Positions 1 to 12,171 of a DNA stretch of 64,000 nt are shown here, one piece after another. The stretch covers positions 9,948,092 to 10,012,091 of the forward strand of contig JAJEKV010000038.1 in assembly GCA_021234155.1 (NCBI GenBank), given 5' to 3'. The notes under the pieces were generated by a model. It was not told the DNA's origin, did not search any database, and saw only the letters and a program-made list of their open reading frames with translations. The stretch is from Isoetes taiwanensis (taxonomy: Eukaryota; Streptophyta; Lycopodiopsida; Isoetales; Isoetaceae). Within the stretch, counting starts at the first letter, position 1. Each line of letters opens with the position of its first letter. The translations under genes were made by a program, and so were the position numbers.

Positions 1-1625
1 AACAAAAGGAGAAGACAATTCAATGGTTTTCAACAGTGCAAGAAACATAAGAGGATATCTGGAATATATATAAAAAGAAACAGTACATAGAGTTTGGTGT
101 GTTGGCCCATTAGAGGTAATGCCAATCAAAATTACATAAATTTTCATATGATGATTCAATGAAATCTAGAACTAAGAGGTCGACCCTTCAGCATCTTGGG
201 CTTGATTATGGTGCTTAGGCTCGGGTCGATCTTTGCAAAGAGTAGCACACTAGGATTAGCGATGAGGCAAAATGTGAAGCTATCTGGAGGGACATTGGTA
301 GCCAATGGCGCCGCAATATGAACTCATGTTCATCCAAGAACCAATCTCTTGATCAAACACTTAGAATGGCTAGATCACGGTTCACTAAGATAACCTCGCT
401 CAAGGTTAGAGCTAACTTCTTATGGCCGGTTAGGTTGAGTGCTCTGGAGTGCCCATACAAACCGCTCGCAAAGCAATGGCTTTAGCAAAGAAGAGAACCC
501 TGCCAGAAAGCCGATAGAAAGAAGCGAAAGTACGTGGCATTTCAACCCCCCAACCATCGGATGGGTTGAAGAGGCCAACTCGACTCCAAATTTCGGGCAG
601 CTCCTCCTCCATGGCAAAATCCTTCCCCTCCCCGAGCATACTGGCCCTCATCACATAGATTCTCCATGGTTGGGTCGTTTCGATCTTGACGCACCACATC
701 GCTGATATTAGGCACATGTGGTCCGTCTCCTCATGGAAAGCTGATTCAGAACCGAAGATGGGGCACCTAATCATTAATTGGCATAAAGACAACAAGAGAC
801 GGATAGGCTCAACATCAAGAGGCTGATAGTTGAGCGCTTGATGTATCTCATGCACATAGACGGGTCTGAATAATCGATGAAGTCATGTCGACTCCCGACA
901 ATACTCTACGAGCCTCCAGAGAAGATGGCCGCCTTCGCTTTCCCTATTGGCGATATCGATACGTCCCACCGAATGTCACTCAACAAAGAATAATCTTGAT
1001 CCCCAACCTTGATGGTAGGAAGTGAGCTTAAGCCAACAAGAGCTTGGCCCTAGCACGGGTAAAGGCTTCTTTGGCCAATTCCTTCCACCTTACAAAAGTC
1101 GAGATAGCTTATCTCGCTCATCCTCCTCGGGATCCTGAGGAAGTGGGGTCTTGTTTGCTCTAAGGCGCCAAGATACCCCTGCCCATGACAAGAGCAAGGG
1201 CAACCGGGCCTCAAAGTACAACCCGCTAGAGCCACAGCCAATAATAGGGCGTGCTTAGCACGCCCGAGAATGCCTTTAAGAATATCAGAATGGGTATTGG
1301 CCATCCCCAAACATGTGCTCTAAGATGTCCCCTGTGAAGATAGGGTTGAGGCGGCTTCTCCCAAAAAACTCGCCAGGCGGCAGACTTTCCTCGCCATAAA
1401 ACTCCAAGAAGGTATCATAATCGTGGTGTGCTCGCGATATTGTCGAGAAGGTTGACTTACTAATCGCAACATGGGATCCAAGAGAGGATAAGGAACAGGG
1501 ATCCCATTGCTCGCCTCCCCATGTACCATGCTAGGCGGCCCAGAATCCATTACTGCGGACGGCAGATGGGAGGAAGAAGAAACGAAAAGGAATAAGAAAT
1601 GATGAAACCCTAAAGTGAAAGTCAC
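1..1625 (-). other. Unrecognised minus-strand coding relic
   Basis: Several minus-strand open stretches follow one another in different frames (1625-1320, 1310-1050, 855-430). They look like one broken protein-coding region read right to left, beginning near 1625 with a methionine and a hydrophobic, serine-rich segment. I do not recognise any domain. The stretches are separated by stops and frame changes. The sequence has many CG-containing positions of the kind that vary between repeat copies elsewhere in this window, so some breaks may be consensus errors. A transposon-encoded protein is the most likely identity given the surroundings, but this is a guess. No plus-strand alternative looks better. 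Confidence 0.2.
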
Positions 1626-1823
1626 TTTTAAACTTCTTGGGCACGGCGTTCAAAGCGCCAAATTAATTATGTGTAATCATTTATTTTATTTATTATTATT
1701 ATTATTATTTTTCAACACATATGTACACGTAAAAAAAAAACATACCGACTAAGAAGTCAAAGACAAAATTTGTATTAATATACACCGAAGTTACATATAT
1801 ACAAAATTGATGCTTTTACATAG

Positions 1824-2103
1824 TCATGGCCGTTCCCCACGGATCCCGCGTGCTAGTTGAAGATCCTTTGTCATAATGGTCACTCTCTTGGCATGGATTA
1901 CACATAAGTTGGCATCGGGCAAGAGGGCCACCAAATAGGCTTCACCGCCTCCCGGAGTGCTAGAATAGCATGGGTCTCAAACCGAGATCCGCTTTGAATT
2001 CTCGAGCAATCACTCGAACTAGACGGTGGAAAGGAAGTTTCCGTGAGCAGAAACTCCTGGACTTGGTACTTCCTTATTTCCCCTAAGTGCTACTGGGTAC
2101 TGT
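1824..2103 (-). pseudogene. Histone H3 pseudogene, 5'-truncated
   Basis: Read on the minus strand, this stretch translates to the C-terminal two thirds of core histone H3. It starts near VALREIRKYQ, passes a damaged RKLPF..LVR region (helix alpha-N/alpha-1), then runs [20 protein letters not shown] and [15 protein letters not shown] before a stop at 1824-1826. The family has [33 protein letters not shown] here. The N-terminal tail with its modified lysines is absent and the central part needs two or three frame changes. No intron is visible. It is therefore a dead, probably retroposed or transposon-carried copy of canonical H3; the short loop 1 argues against CENH3. It lies about 190 bp left of the gypsy 5' LTR. 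Confidence 0.85.
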
Positions 2104-2287
2104 GCTTATAACGATGCCTCCTCTTAGGTCGGGTGGAACTCAGGAATAGACTTCCCCCCGTTTTGGATGCCGGGCCTTCCTGATGAGATTGTCTCGCCGA
2201 TTATCCCCCGCACCTTTAGCAATATTACCCTCAGCCTTGAGCTGGTCCTTATCATCGGGCTAACGGAATTTTTACTGGCGCTGCCAC

Positions 2288-3867
2288 CGCGGACGCTCCA
2301 CATATTTATATGCATATTTAAGTATAAATCGCGACACGCCACTATGAATAATTGATGGCACATTAATTATTCATAAGCTAAGGTTAGCTATGTTAATAAT
2401 TAAATTATAAAGGTGGAAACCTTAACCCAAAACCCTAATTCGAATTTAGGGCTTATCCTAATATTAAAAAGGGCTAAAATACCAAATTAGTTAATTTATG
2501 ACATACACACCGCCCAAATCGATTGGGCAAGGTAGGGTTTCCATTTTGACACCCAAATTAGGACTTTTTGTGCCCCAATCTGAATTGGGAGCAATTGGGG
2601 ATGGAGGAGGAGCAGCATGCCTGTGCTTCTTTCGTTAGTCGAGATGGAGCAGCCCAAGACCCATTTGACGGGTTAGTCAAGAGGTTACTTTGTTGATTTA
2701 TAGCATAGCACCTCTCGTGGTGTGTTCTCTCCTGTTTTCTCCTGTGGTTTACACAAGTAGACTAACCCTTGATTGATATGGTGAGTATTCTTATCTCTAG
2801 TCTCCTGTCATGCTTTGGTTGATGGTTTAGTAGTTCTTTGCTTTTAGTTAGCACTCGGATATGGGGATTACGGGGTAGAGACCTCCGAGCCCATGTATTG
2901 TAGTATGCCCTAGATAGAGCCCCTCAGACATTCCCATTAGATGCGCCGGCGTAATAAAGAGCCCACCTGTCGTGGATCTTATGGGTGACTTAGCACCAAA
3001 CAAGGGACACAAGTGGTGAAGTGGGGGTGGGGTCTTGCACCTAACATAAAAGGCTCTCAAGACTCTACAAAGGGACTAGGTTTAACAAATTCTGGCCAGC
3101 GAGCTAGGCTGATCCGTGCCGGGTATGTGGGTCCGACTCCCAGGTGTAGTTGGGTGGGACCGCATGGGGCACCTTGCACTTTGAGTAGATTTAGGGCTTA
3201 GTGTAAGTCGGTAATGGAGAAGGGGTACGGAGCGTGGGGCATCGTATTCTCTAGTCCCACCCATGGAACCACTGCGGATCACGGAAGGGGACGCTTCCGG
3301 ATCTGCCTCCTGGACGGGACTTCATGAACCGGGTGTAGGGCTTCGGAAGGGTGATACCTTGAGTCTGGCGTATCAGGAAGGCTATAGTGACGCCATAGCG
3401 TGATTGGACTCATCTGCAAAGTAAACACGGGGAGGGCGGATGGAGTGGACAACCCTAGCTAATGTTCTATGCGTATTAGCGCCCGGGTTATACCTCATCA
3501 CTGATCTCTCGAGGTTGAGCCGCCATCCCATCCTCATCGGAGAGTGAAGAGGTAGAAACGGGGGTTTGGGGTGTTTTCAGGTTTAGGTGCATATTCTTTG
3601 TCGCTGGTACTTGGATGGATGTGCCACCCTTCGTGGTGGTTATTTATATATGATTTATGATGTGTGCTAACATGTATTCACGCCCGCCGACGGGAGCCCC
3701 CATTGAAGCGTAATGACTGACCTTTGTCCTTCTTGGGCATCATATTATAGATGGCCGAAATAGGCAGGAGGGAGCCCGCTCATGGCGAAGTTGGTCGCCA
3801 TGGGAGGGAAAGTCCCTCGTGATGTATACCGTCCGAGGGTCGTGATATGTTCGTGAGGAGCGCCACA
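2288..3867 (+). repeat. 5' LTR of gypsy-type element
   Basis: About 1.58 kb, matching 9533-11082 along its length. Shared blocks include the stretch after the start (GACACGCCACTATGAATAAT), the run around TAGGGCTTATCCTAATATTA, and the 3' third around GGAACATCC-type sequence (here its sense form near 3610-3640). The two LTRs differ by many small indels and substitutions. Many lie at CG-containing positions, so age estimates from LTR divergence would be unreliable. The exact left edge is uncertain by a few bases because the expected TGT start is altered. Confidence 0.75.
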
Positions 3868-3884
3868 GGGGTATCGTGAGCCAT
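3868..3884 (+). other. Primer-binding site (tRNA-iMet type)
   Basis: Immediately after the LTR end (…GCGCCACA) comes GGGGTATCGTGAGCCATG. This resembles TGGTATCAGAGCCATGG, the complement of plant initiator-methionine tRNA 3' end used by many LTR retrotransposons, with a difference at the CAG position. Confidence 0.7.
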
Positions 3885-4351
3885 GATTTTGGTTGGACGG
3901 AATCATAGCACTGACCAAATCTTTAACCCGTTAGTTCGGAGAGTTGAGTGGGAGTTTAGGCTAGTTGGACGCTTAACTTTTGGTCATTTAATTTTGTGTT
4001 AGGTGGATGTAATAAATTGTGAGTTTTAGGAAGTTTAGGTGATTTTGGAGGGAAAAAAGTTGTGGTGAGGACCCAAGTTTGGAAGGGCTATAACTTTTAT
4101 AGGTAGTTCTGAGGAAGGCTTAAAAACGGGCTCCAATGGGAGGCACCTCAAATAACCCTAAAGGGCACGCCTCCCGAGGCAAACGAGGACAACAGGCGTA
4201 GAAAAAAAAAAAGGGGCCGACGTATCCGAGGGTTTCTTTTTGAAAATAAAAACGCGTGATAAGCACGCGCCGCTTCCCCATACGGTCCGCCGTATAAAAA
4301 TACGCGTCCGTTTTTTTAAAAAAAAAATAAGTTTTTCCTTTTTCGCCCGCG

Positions 4352-4412
4352 TTTTGAACCCGTGACCTCCCACTTCCAACCCAACACTCTTTCCATCTTG
4401 CCAACTATCTTT
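4352..4412 (-). repeat. tRNA-derived SINE head, copy 1
   Basis: On the minus strand the sequence reads TTGGCAAGATGG… then GGTCACGGGTTCAAAAC. That gives an A-box-like and a B-box-like (GGTTCAAAA) element at the spacing of a pol III internal promoter. It is not a foldable complete tRNA, so I take it as a tRNA-related SINE head. A second, better copy lies about 150 bp away. Confidence 0.4.
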
Positions 4413-4504
4413 ATATAATATGTACATGTTCTATTACTTTGTTATACATATCTAATATTCTCGCTTTTGTCCGGTTAGTAGTTCTTTTGAAGAAAAAGGT
4501 GCAT

Positions 4505-4566
4505 CATGGGATTGAACCCCTGACCTTCTGCACCCAAGCCAACACCTTTACCAATAAGCCAACTTC
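4505..4566 (-). repeat. tRNA-derived SINE head, copy 2
   Basis: On the minus strand this reads TTGGCTTATTGGTAAAGG (A-box-like), then a spacer containing TTGGCTTGGGTGCAG, then GGGGTTCAATCCC, a good B box. No complete tRNA clover leaf with acceptor stem can be drawn, so it is a tRNA-related repeat and not a tRNA gene. Confidence 0.5.
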
Positions 4567-4674
4567 TTTCTTGAAGTAATATAATGCTTTTTCTAATATT
4601 TATAGTGCATCTATTCCATATCTAAATTAGAGGCATGCCTTTGGTAAACCCACATTGTGGAGGCAACAACTCCA

Positions 4675-4790
4675 CCGGGCAAGTTCTTCCGCCATAGCCG
4701 CCGGAGTAAAGCTTTTCCGCCATAGCCGCCGGAGCAAGCTCTTTCGCCATAGCCGTCGGGCAAGCTCTTTCTCCATAGCCGGAGTAAGCA
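4675..4790. repeat. Minisatellite, ~30-bp unit, about 4 copies
   Basis: Four imperfect tandem copies of a ~30-bp unit around CTCTTTCGCCATAGCCGCCGG are visible, each starting GCAAG or similar. Later units are shorter (CTCTTTCTCCATAGCCGGAG). It is GC-richer than its surroundings and lies inside the gypsy interior. Confidence 0.75.
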
Positions 4791-7700
4791 CTCTTCCTCA
4801 GAGCTACTGAGTCGACCTCTCTCGCCATAGTCAACCGGATAATCAAGTAACCATATATAAAGCTAGTATCCTAGGGAATAAACCCACCAAATGACACAAC
4901 GTAATCTAGCAAGTCCGCCAACTTGTTATGACAAACATCAACTCATTTGGTGGGACTAATTCTAATTTAATTAACAACGACAGTGGCAACTTCCTAGAAT
5001 AGCGCGTGGGTATTATATCCTTGGATATTCTTTATGCGACGGTAATAATACCCGCATTATCCCGATGTTCTCGACCTATAACTTTAATTATTTTCCTTTG
5101 GTAGATGCCTTGATAACACGATTTCTTGGGGCCTTGCCATGATTCAATCCATACTACATTCATGCTTTATATTAGACCTTATTGACGATACATAAGTAAT
5201 GTTTTATAGACATATTTATAATTAACGCGTTGTCTCTCTCTAGTGTCTAAACCTTTGACTCATCTTATTTCCCAAAGAAAGGATTTTTTTTCGCCCAACC
5301 AACTAGGGACCGCCATGCAACCCCTCTAGACCATGGGTAGCTTTAATCCTACCACGGTTCACTACTTCTTTCTCAATGGTCGTGTTCTTTTGTGGACCAT
5401 TTTCCCGCACTTTCACGGTACCAACTTTCACACGCAAGTGAGTGCTTGTGTTAGAGCCCCCCATAATAATGTCAACACTTTGTGTCAACTTCACCATCTA
5501 TATGGATGTCATTAATTATCTCAGGTCAGCACGATCACAAAGTGACAGCTATCTACCCTCTTTTGGAGTTGTTCTCCGCACATTCCAATGCCACCCAACC
5601 ATTGTTGATTACTCACCTCCTTCTAGGGTACCTAGATAAGGTCCCAGCCAAATGTTTTCAACCATTATTTTAATGCCTAGACGTCTTTAAGTCCCAAGAA
5701 ATGAATCTATAGATTCCGTGGGATTATGAATATCCCAAAGGACAAGTACCACCCAAAGACCTCTCAAGATAGGCCTCCTCTATTCAAAGATCTTGTGTTC
5801 AAGTCTCAATTAGCTCATATGTCCTCATGGGAAGCCAATATGGCATGATGTATAAATGCTATCTATCCATCTTATCTATCTATTTATAAAAAGGTCCTGG
5901 TGAACTCAATTCACCATGTTGTCCCAAGACAATTCAAGCCTAAGTCTACCTTTTATATTAGCAATGACCACCCTTCATGTTAGATAGTAACCTTTCATCC
6001 AGATTACTAAATATCATGCATCGAGGGGTCCCTTATTTCGTCAATATGTTTTCTACGTCTATGGCCAATTTTCGATATCCGGCCTTTACATCCCTGGCAC
6101 ATTATACAAATCATCCTTTAGTTGTGATCTATATTCAATAGAGTCACCAATCCAATTACTCCACGTATCCAAGCTTGTGGCTTATGCCGCTATTATATGG
6201 TCTTATGTTGTAAACCTACCTATCATTGGGGGTTATGATCCAGCGTTGTCCTACATCCTCGAAATGTTAGTCATTACATTTCTCCTGTCATGATGTTATG
6301 TCGTTGTTCGGCATTCCAAATGACTTGGCATCTTCATTTTAAGCCATAGTCATGGCCTAAGAGTGAGCCTTCAGAAATTACCGGAGTCATCAAGGTGCTT
6401 GCCTTGTATTTTGTGCCTTTCTACATTTACCTACGCTAATATAACCGGGCTTGTATCAATGTTCGAAGTCCAGATATGTTAACTTGCACCCCATGTAACC
6501 CATGGCGTCACCTCCTTCCGATCCGGTATGGATCATATGGGAACGCCAGTCTTAGGTGTCCATGCAAGACACATTCAACATTTAGCGGTAACTACTATTC
6601 GCTACTTATCCTAGAATTGTATTATTGTACTACTCCAACCCCACTACCTTAAGCTTTATTCTATTGGTGGGTTGACATCTATTTCAAGTGCCAACTTTGC
6701 ACATTTCGAACGTATTCCAGATCCTTCCTCAGAAACTTTAGGATACCCTCGTCTTTCTCTCCTTTGCGTCGCCACCTAGATTACCTCCCCTAAGATGTTT
6801 ATCGTGATGTGTACATGGTATGTACACCAATAGACATATCTCCATCCCACAATGCTAGAGCTCAGCTCTAACTTAGCTAAACTATAACCGTGGTAGTTCT
6901 TTTCAAACAAACCTATTGCCTATGTACCTTTATAATGTGACCGAGCCACCGACTCTTAACTGGGCAGTGGCCAACTCTATGTTGGAACCATATGTATTTT
7001 ACATTTTTGATAGGATCCCCAGCTACCTTAACCATCCCTTTAGTGCCTTATGGTATTCCAGTCGTGTATATACCCTATCATACCACCCATGGGATTATGC
7101 CATAATTCTGAAGGTTTACTACCCCAGATGAGGAGTTTTTCTAAAAGCTTCTTTCGCTAAGGATCCTTTGTGTTCCATACCACCCATACTTAGTTACAAT
7201 TAACCTATTGTTATTAAGTTATCAGGTGGACTTCAGCTTTTGATCAGCTTCAAATGCTGCCGCCTTTGACTCCCTCATAACGAAGTCGAGGCACTAAAAC
7301 CTCCTGGTCTTCTAATAGGAAAACCCAATGTTTCAATCTTTGTTAGTAACTGCCATATGATTATCCAATTCCTTACCCTCTTAAGAGTTTCAAAGTCAGA
7401 ATCTCTAACGGGTCTATGCCTCAAGGCAACGGATCCTCCACCTTCTACTTCAAGACTGTGAATTGTTCCTCATGTAAAGTAAGCGTAACTCTTTATATAT
7501 ATATGGACTACTAGTCTATATAATCTCACTCCTTGTAATCTACACCCCTCGCCTTGATTTTTATCCGGGACTTAGAATTCTTGTGTATTGCCCTCTTCGG
7601 TTATCCCTAAAAGTATAATCATCCAAAGTCGCCATGACTCCTTCTTTTCTTCCATCGGGGATGCGATATCTTATACATCTTTTATTTCCAAACCAAATAA

Positions 7701-9519
7701 ATGCTCTCAAATTTTTATAACAATGAAGTAATTCATTGGTATCTAGAACTTTTGAGTAGCTAAGCTCTCATTATCTAAGTTATTCAATACTGTTCCAACC
7801 ATCCTCGGGATGTTTTGAATGTAACATCACCGTGATAGCTATTTTCATCGATTTAAACTTTTCTCATCTTCCTTAGTACGGCGATCTAAGATAGTCAACT
7901 CCAACCATTGGGATAACTTGAATGCTTATCTTGTAAAGCATACCTAACCCAATATCTTCGTGATATAAGCATATCCTTACGCCATTCTTTAAACTTTGTC
8001 AGTAATATTTCCCTTAGTTTTGTACTAATATTCTAAATCCTACATCCAGACCGCTTACGTTGTTATTATATGATATAGTAACATGTGTGCACCAACCCCA
8101 AGTCTAGACTTCTATGTAACTTGTCGACATCGACATCTAGCTATATTCATACTTAAGCCCAACTTATGCCCCCAACTTGGTTATCTAGTACCATACACAT
8201 GTTGTGGTTTTCACACCACTAACCTTATTTTGCCATCCTCAAGCTCCAGTCCATAACTTCCACAGGGGCAAATGCCAACCTAAGTTCCTTGTGGACATGT
8301 TTCATCTCTAGTATGTATCCTATCTTCTTTAGTTATGTTTTATTATTAAATGGTCCTAGTACACATATACCAACGCCGAGTTCTCCTCGGAATACACACA
8401 CGATACACCATAGTCACAACCGGCCTTCTGGCGGATATAGGGCCATTGCATAGCCATAGCATCACGGAGCACCGAATCGGGCTGCACCAATTATGTCGAA
8501 TATATATGTGGTGTAATCGTGTTGCCTGTAAATATAGAAAGAGTCCTATGTGTGATAAATTTTATTTAAAAAATAGCAATAGGATAAATAAGTAATTCAA
8601 ATGTAAGGATATTCGGGTCTATAAACATAACCAATGAATTAATATGTGTCCTCATCGACCGTGAATCTATGCTAAAGATAGAGAGTGTGAGTGTGGAAAG
8701 ATTAAAGATGTCGAAAGGAGTTTAGCTATTTATACACATAATCAAATATAATTAAAGTAGATAAGTATGTATGTCTTACAAACTTGGGAGGGAATAACGA
8801 GACTTAGATTAGGGTTATAACAAGGTTATGAATAATAAGTCATGAACAACGCCCCGTCGTATTTAATATTAAAGTATATAGGTAAGACTGCCCGATACAT
8901 TATAATATATAGTTGTATTAAAGGATAAGTATAACCGTCAAGGACCTATTAAACATCGAGGATAGGAACATACTTAATTCTTAAAAAGCGTAAACAAAAA
9001 ATAGGAAAACAAAATTTGCTACAAAAATTAAAGTAGGGATGGTCAGAATGAAATGAATTACAAAGTGAAGCCGGAATATAATACACCTACACACACAAGT
9101 TAATATCCTTAGAATGACTTTCTATTAAATTGATGTAAGGTTAATAACTTTGTATTATAATATAACAACAAATAGCAGTTCTTTATATCTATACCTATCT
9201 TTAATATATAATCGGTCACTGCGATGTATAGAAGGAACGATTCCTAAAATAGATAGACTCGAACTTCGCCACCAATTAATGCAAAGGAGGCTGTTCACTT
9301 TTTGGCCAGTCCTAACTTAGATGATCATGTCCGATCCATCCCTCTACCACTTATATCCCAAAGTTATAAATTGCACATTACAAGTCATTTCAAACTTGAT
9401 CACTTTGAACATGACAACGCCGTCTGGTGGACTTATAATCCCACGCTATCTCTTTAAGGAGGGGAGACTTTCCTTCAATGTATGATGTTGCTCAAGCAAC
9501 AATGAGGACAACATCATTT

Positions 9520-9532
9520 TAAGGTGGGAGAA
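9520..9532 (+). other. Polypurine tract of gypsy element
   Basis: AAGGTGGGAGAA directly precedes TGTGACG, the start of the 3' LTR. This purine run primes plus-strand DNA synthesis in LTR retrotransposons, and its position defines the element's orientation as left to right. Confidence 0.8.
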
Positions 9533-11082
9533 TGTGACGTTCCACATATTTCTCATATTTAAGTATAAATACGGACACGCCACTATGAATAATTGATGGC
9601 ACATTAATTATTCATAAGCTAAGGTTAGCTATGTTAATAATTAAATTATAAAGGTGGAAACCTAACCCAAAACCCTAATTCGAATTTAGGGCTTATCCTA
9701 ATATTAAAAAGGGCTAAAATACCAAATTAGTTAATTTATGACATACCACCGCCCAAATCGATTAGGCAAGGTAGGGTTTCCATTTTGGACATCCAAATTA
9801 TTTTTGTGCCCCAATTCGAATTGGGAGCAATTGGGGATGGAGGAGGAGCAAAGAAAGCGTGTGCCCTTCAGCTAGTCGAGATGGAGCAGCCCAAGACCGG
9901 TTTTGATTGCTAGTCAAGAGGTTACTTTGTTGATTTATAGCATAGCACCTCTCGGCTGGGTGTGTTCTCTCTCTGCTTTCTCACATGGTTTACCCGTTAG
10001 ACTAACCCTTGATTGATATGGTGAGTATTCTTATCTCTAGTCTCTGACGTGCTTTGGTTGATGGTTTAGTAGTTCTTTGCTTAGTTAGCTTTTGGGATAT
10101 GGGGATTGGGGGTAGAGACCTCTCGAGCCCATGTATTGTAGTATCTCCCTAGATAGAGCCCTGTATTATTATTCCCATTAGATGCGGCTTGTGCAAGAGC
10201 CCACCGAGTCGTGGATCTTATGGAGTGACTTAGCACCAAAACAAGGGACAGGTCCAGGAAGTGGGGTGGGGTCTGCTCACGGAACATAAAAGGCCCGAGA
10301 CTCCTTGGACTGGGCCTAATAGCGGCCTGCTGAGCTAGGCGCGATCGAGGCCTGTATGGGTCGACACTCCAGGGGTGTAGTTGGTGGACCCGCATGGGGC
10401 ACCTTTGCACTTTGAGTAGATTTAGGGCGAAGTAAGCTCTGCACGGAGGCGGGGGGCCGATGCGGCACGTATTCTCTAGTCCACCCATGGAACCACTTTG
10501 TGATCCCCGAAGGGGACGCCTCCGACCTGCCTCATCGGACGGGACTTCATGAACCTATGGTAGGCTCAAGGGTGATACCTTGAGTCCGTATCGATCCTGG
10601 CTATAGTGGCCGCCATAGCGTGGATTGGACTCATGCATTGTGCAATGGGAGGGGCGGATGGAGTGGACAACCCTAGCCAATGTTCTATGCCAATAGCGCC
10701 AAAGTTATACCTTTGTCTGGCACGATCTCTTGAGGCCGAGGCCGTCGGTCCATCCTCATCTGAAATCGGGCCGGGGTAGAACACGGGGTTTGGGTGTTTT
10801 CTTAGGTTTAGGTGCATATTCTTTGTCGTTGGTACTTGGATGGATGTGCCACCCTTCGTGGTAGTTATTTATATATGATTTGATGTGTGCTAACATGAAT
10901 TCACGCCATGACGTAGGAGCCCCATTGAAGGCGTGGGCGAATGACTTATGAGTGTCCTTTTTGGGCATCATATTATAGATGGCTTGAAATAGAAGCGGAG
11001 GTTCGCTCATGGCGAGTTGGTCGCCATGGGAGGGAAAGTCCCGTATGTATACGCCAGAAGGGTCGATATGTTGAGGCGTCAC
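9533..11082 (+). repeat. 3' LTR of gypsy-type element
   Basis: Begins TGTGACGTTCC right after the polypurine tract and matches the 5' LTR to near GAGGCGTCAC. The right boundary is good to a few bases. I cannot see a clean 5-bp target duplication because both outer edges are altered. Confidence 0.75.
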
Positions 11083-11089
11083 GGCGTCT

Positions 11090-12058
11090 TCTTTAGCCCC
11101 TCGCATGAGGGAGCGTAAACATTGGGAGGTCTTGGCCTCGCGCCCGTTCTTCCTCTTCTTTCTTAACCGGCCCCTTAACCGGGCCTCTGTTGCCTCGTTA
11201 GCCCTCAAATTGCGGCTTCATCCGCATCCTTTTCCACGTTGCTCTGTTCACCGGCATTGCTTGGAGGGGTATCTTCGGAAGTTTGGCGGCCTCCTCAGTC
11301 AATTGTATTTGCTTTCGCTGTGGATTTTCGCCAGAGCGGCCTGCTCCCCTGCTCTCTTCTCCCTGGCTATCCTAATCTCTGTTCTTCTTTAAGCTCTAGG
11401 AAGTAAGCGTGGAGGGTTGGCTTTGCATGTCGGCTTTCGACGGTAGCGTTGGAATTGATCTGTGAAGAATGGGTGGGGTTCAGCTTTATAATACGGTTTA
11501 GTTTCTTCTTCATAAGAAAAGTGGAGGGTGTATGCCCCATCAAAGAAGCACATCCCATTTCGGTGGAAGGTACCCGAGGCGGGTCGTCGATCTAAGCCCC
11601 TTTGTAGGTCCGCTTCGGGTGCCATTTGCAAAGTCGTTTTGGGCCCGTGTTTCGGGGCCTCTGCTTGTTTGTTCATCCCCACCCTACGGAAGAACTGTGT
11701 ATACCCGCACACCATCTTCTTGTTCCACTATGGTGCGGTCTCTTGGATAGCGTTGAGCTTTAAATACAAAACGCTCATTATAGCCAAAGAGTGGGTATGG
11801 TATTCTCAACTCCTTCATAGAAACGATTTAACAAAATATTCAAGTATCTCCTCGGTTTTGCCTCCGCCTCGGCTGATGGGTTTTGCCGGCAACCAACCAG
11901 CCATTAAAAACTCTATGGGGTTTGAGAATAAAGCGGCTTGCGCCAAGGCTGACTTCCCTCCATGGACAGATGGGCTACCGGGCGCTTTGGGGAGAAAGGT
12001 GAAGGGCTTAGGTTTGGCTATGATGAGGCCTCCTTCTAGTTCCTATGGCTTAGGCTGA
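11090..12058 (-). other. Unrecognised minus-strand coding relic
   Basis: Minus-strand open stretches run from about 12058 to 11100. The clearest is 11715-11389 (108 codons: basic, with KPYYKAEPHPFF). Upstream in another frame lies GGGKTEEILEYFVKSFL, and downstream a charged segment with EEAAKLPK. It lies between the gypsy 3' LTR and a second, inverted LTR. It may be the gag-like region of that second element or a separate transposon relic. I recognise no domain. The overlapping plus-strand 176-codon frame (11528-12058) has no recognisable features either and looks like a shadow. Confidence 0.2.
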
Positions 12059-12171
12059 GCTCAAAAAGGGCTTTTAGGTGTTTTAGAAAAAATGAAAGAA
12101 AAAGTCATTTTTAAAATTTTAACCCTAAAAACTTTTTATGAAAAAGTATGACGCTGCTTTTCTCCAGGGGT

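Larger units (their letters stand above)
3885..9519. other. Gypsy interior without recognisable genes
   Basis: This 5.6-kb interior has only short open frames (up to about 95 codons) on both strands, none with a motif I recognise. It includes two tRNA-like SINE heads and a minisatellite (separate entries), then AT-rich sequence from about 5.2 to 9.5 kb with no visible gag or pol. A decayed pol may be hidden by frame breaks. A translated search allowing frameshifts would decide this. Confidence 0.5.
2288..11082 (+). mobile_element. Ty3/gypsy-type LTR retrotransposon, no coding
   Basis: Two direct copies of a ~1.55-kb sequence (2288-3867 and 9533-11082) bracket a 5.7-kb interior. The left copy is followed by a primer-binding site resembling the initiator-Met tRNA complement. 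The right copy begins TGTGACG and is preceded by the purine tract AAGGTGGGAGAA, the usual arrangement of plant Ty3/gypsy elements. The element therefore reads left to right. No gag, protease, reverse transcriptase, RNase H or integrase motif is recognisable in the interior, so it is either a non-autonomous derivative or very old. Superfamily assignment rests on the LTR start, polypurine tract and primer site only. Confidence 0.75.

Noticed and set aside
1824-2103. Functional histone gene or CENH3
   Set aside because: Tail missing and frame broken; loop 1 is short as in canonical H3.
4505-4566. tRNA gene on the minus strand
   Set aside because: A and B boxes are present, but no acceptor stem or anticodon arm can be formed. 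A SINE-type head explains it better.
11528-12058. 176-codon plus-strand frame as a gene
   Set aside because: No recognisable domain, composition like the reverse complement of the minus-strand relic, and no start or splice context.
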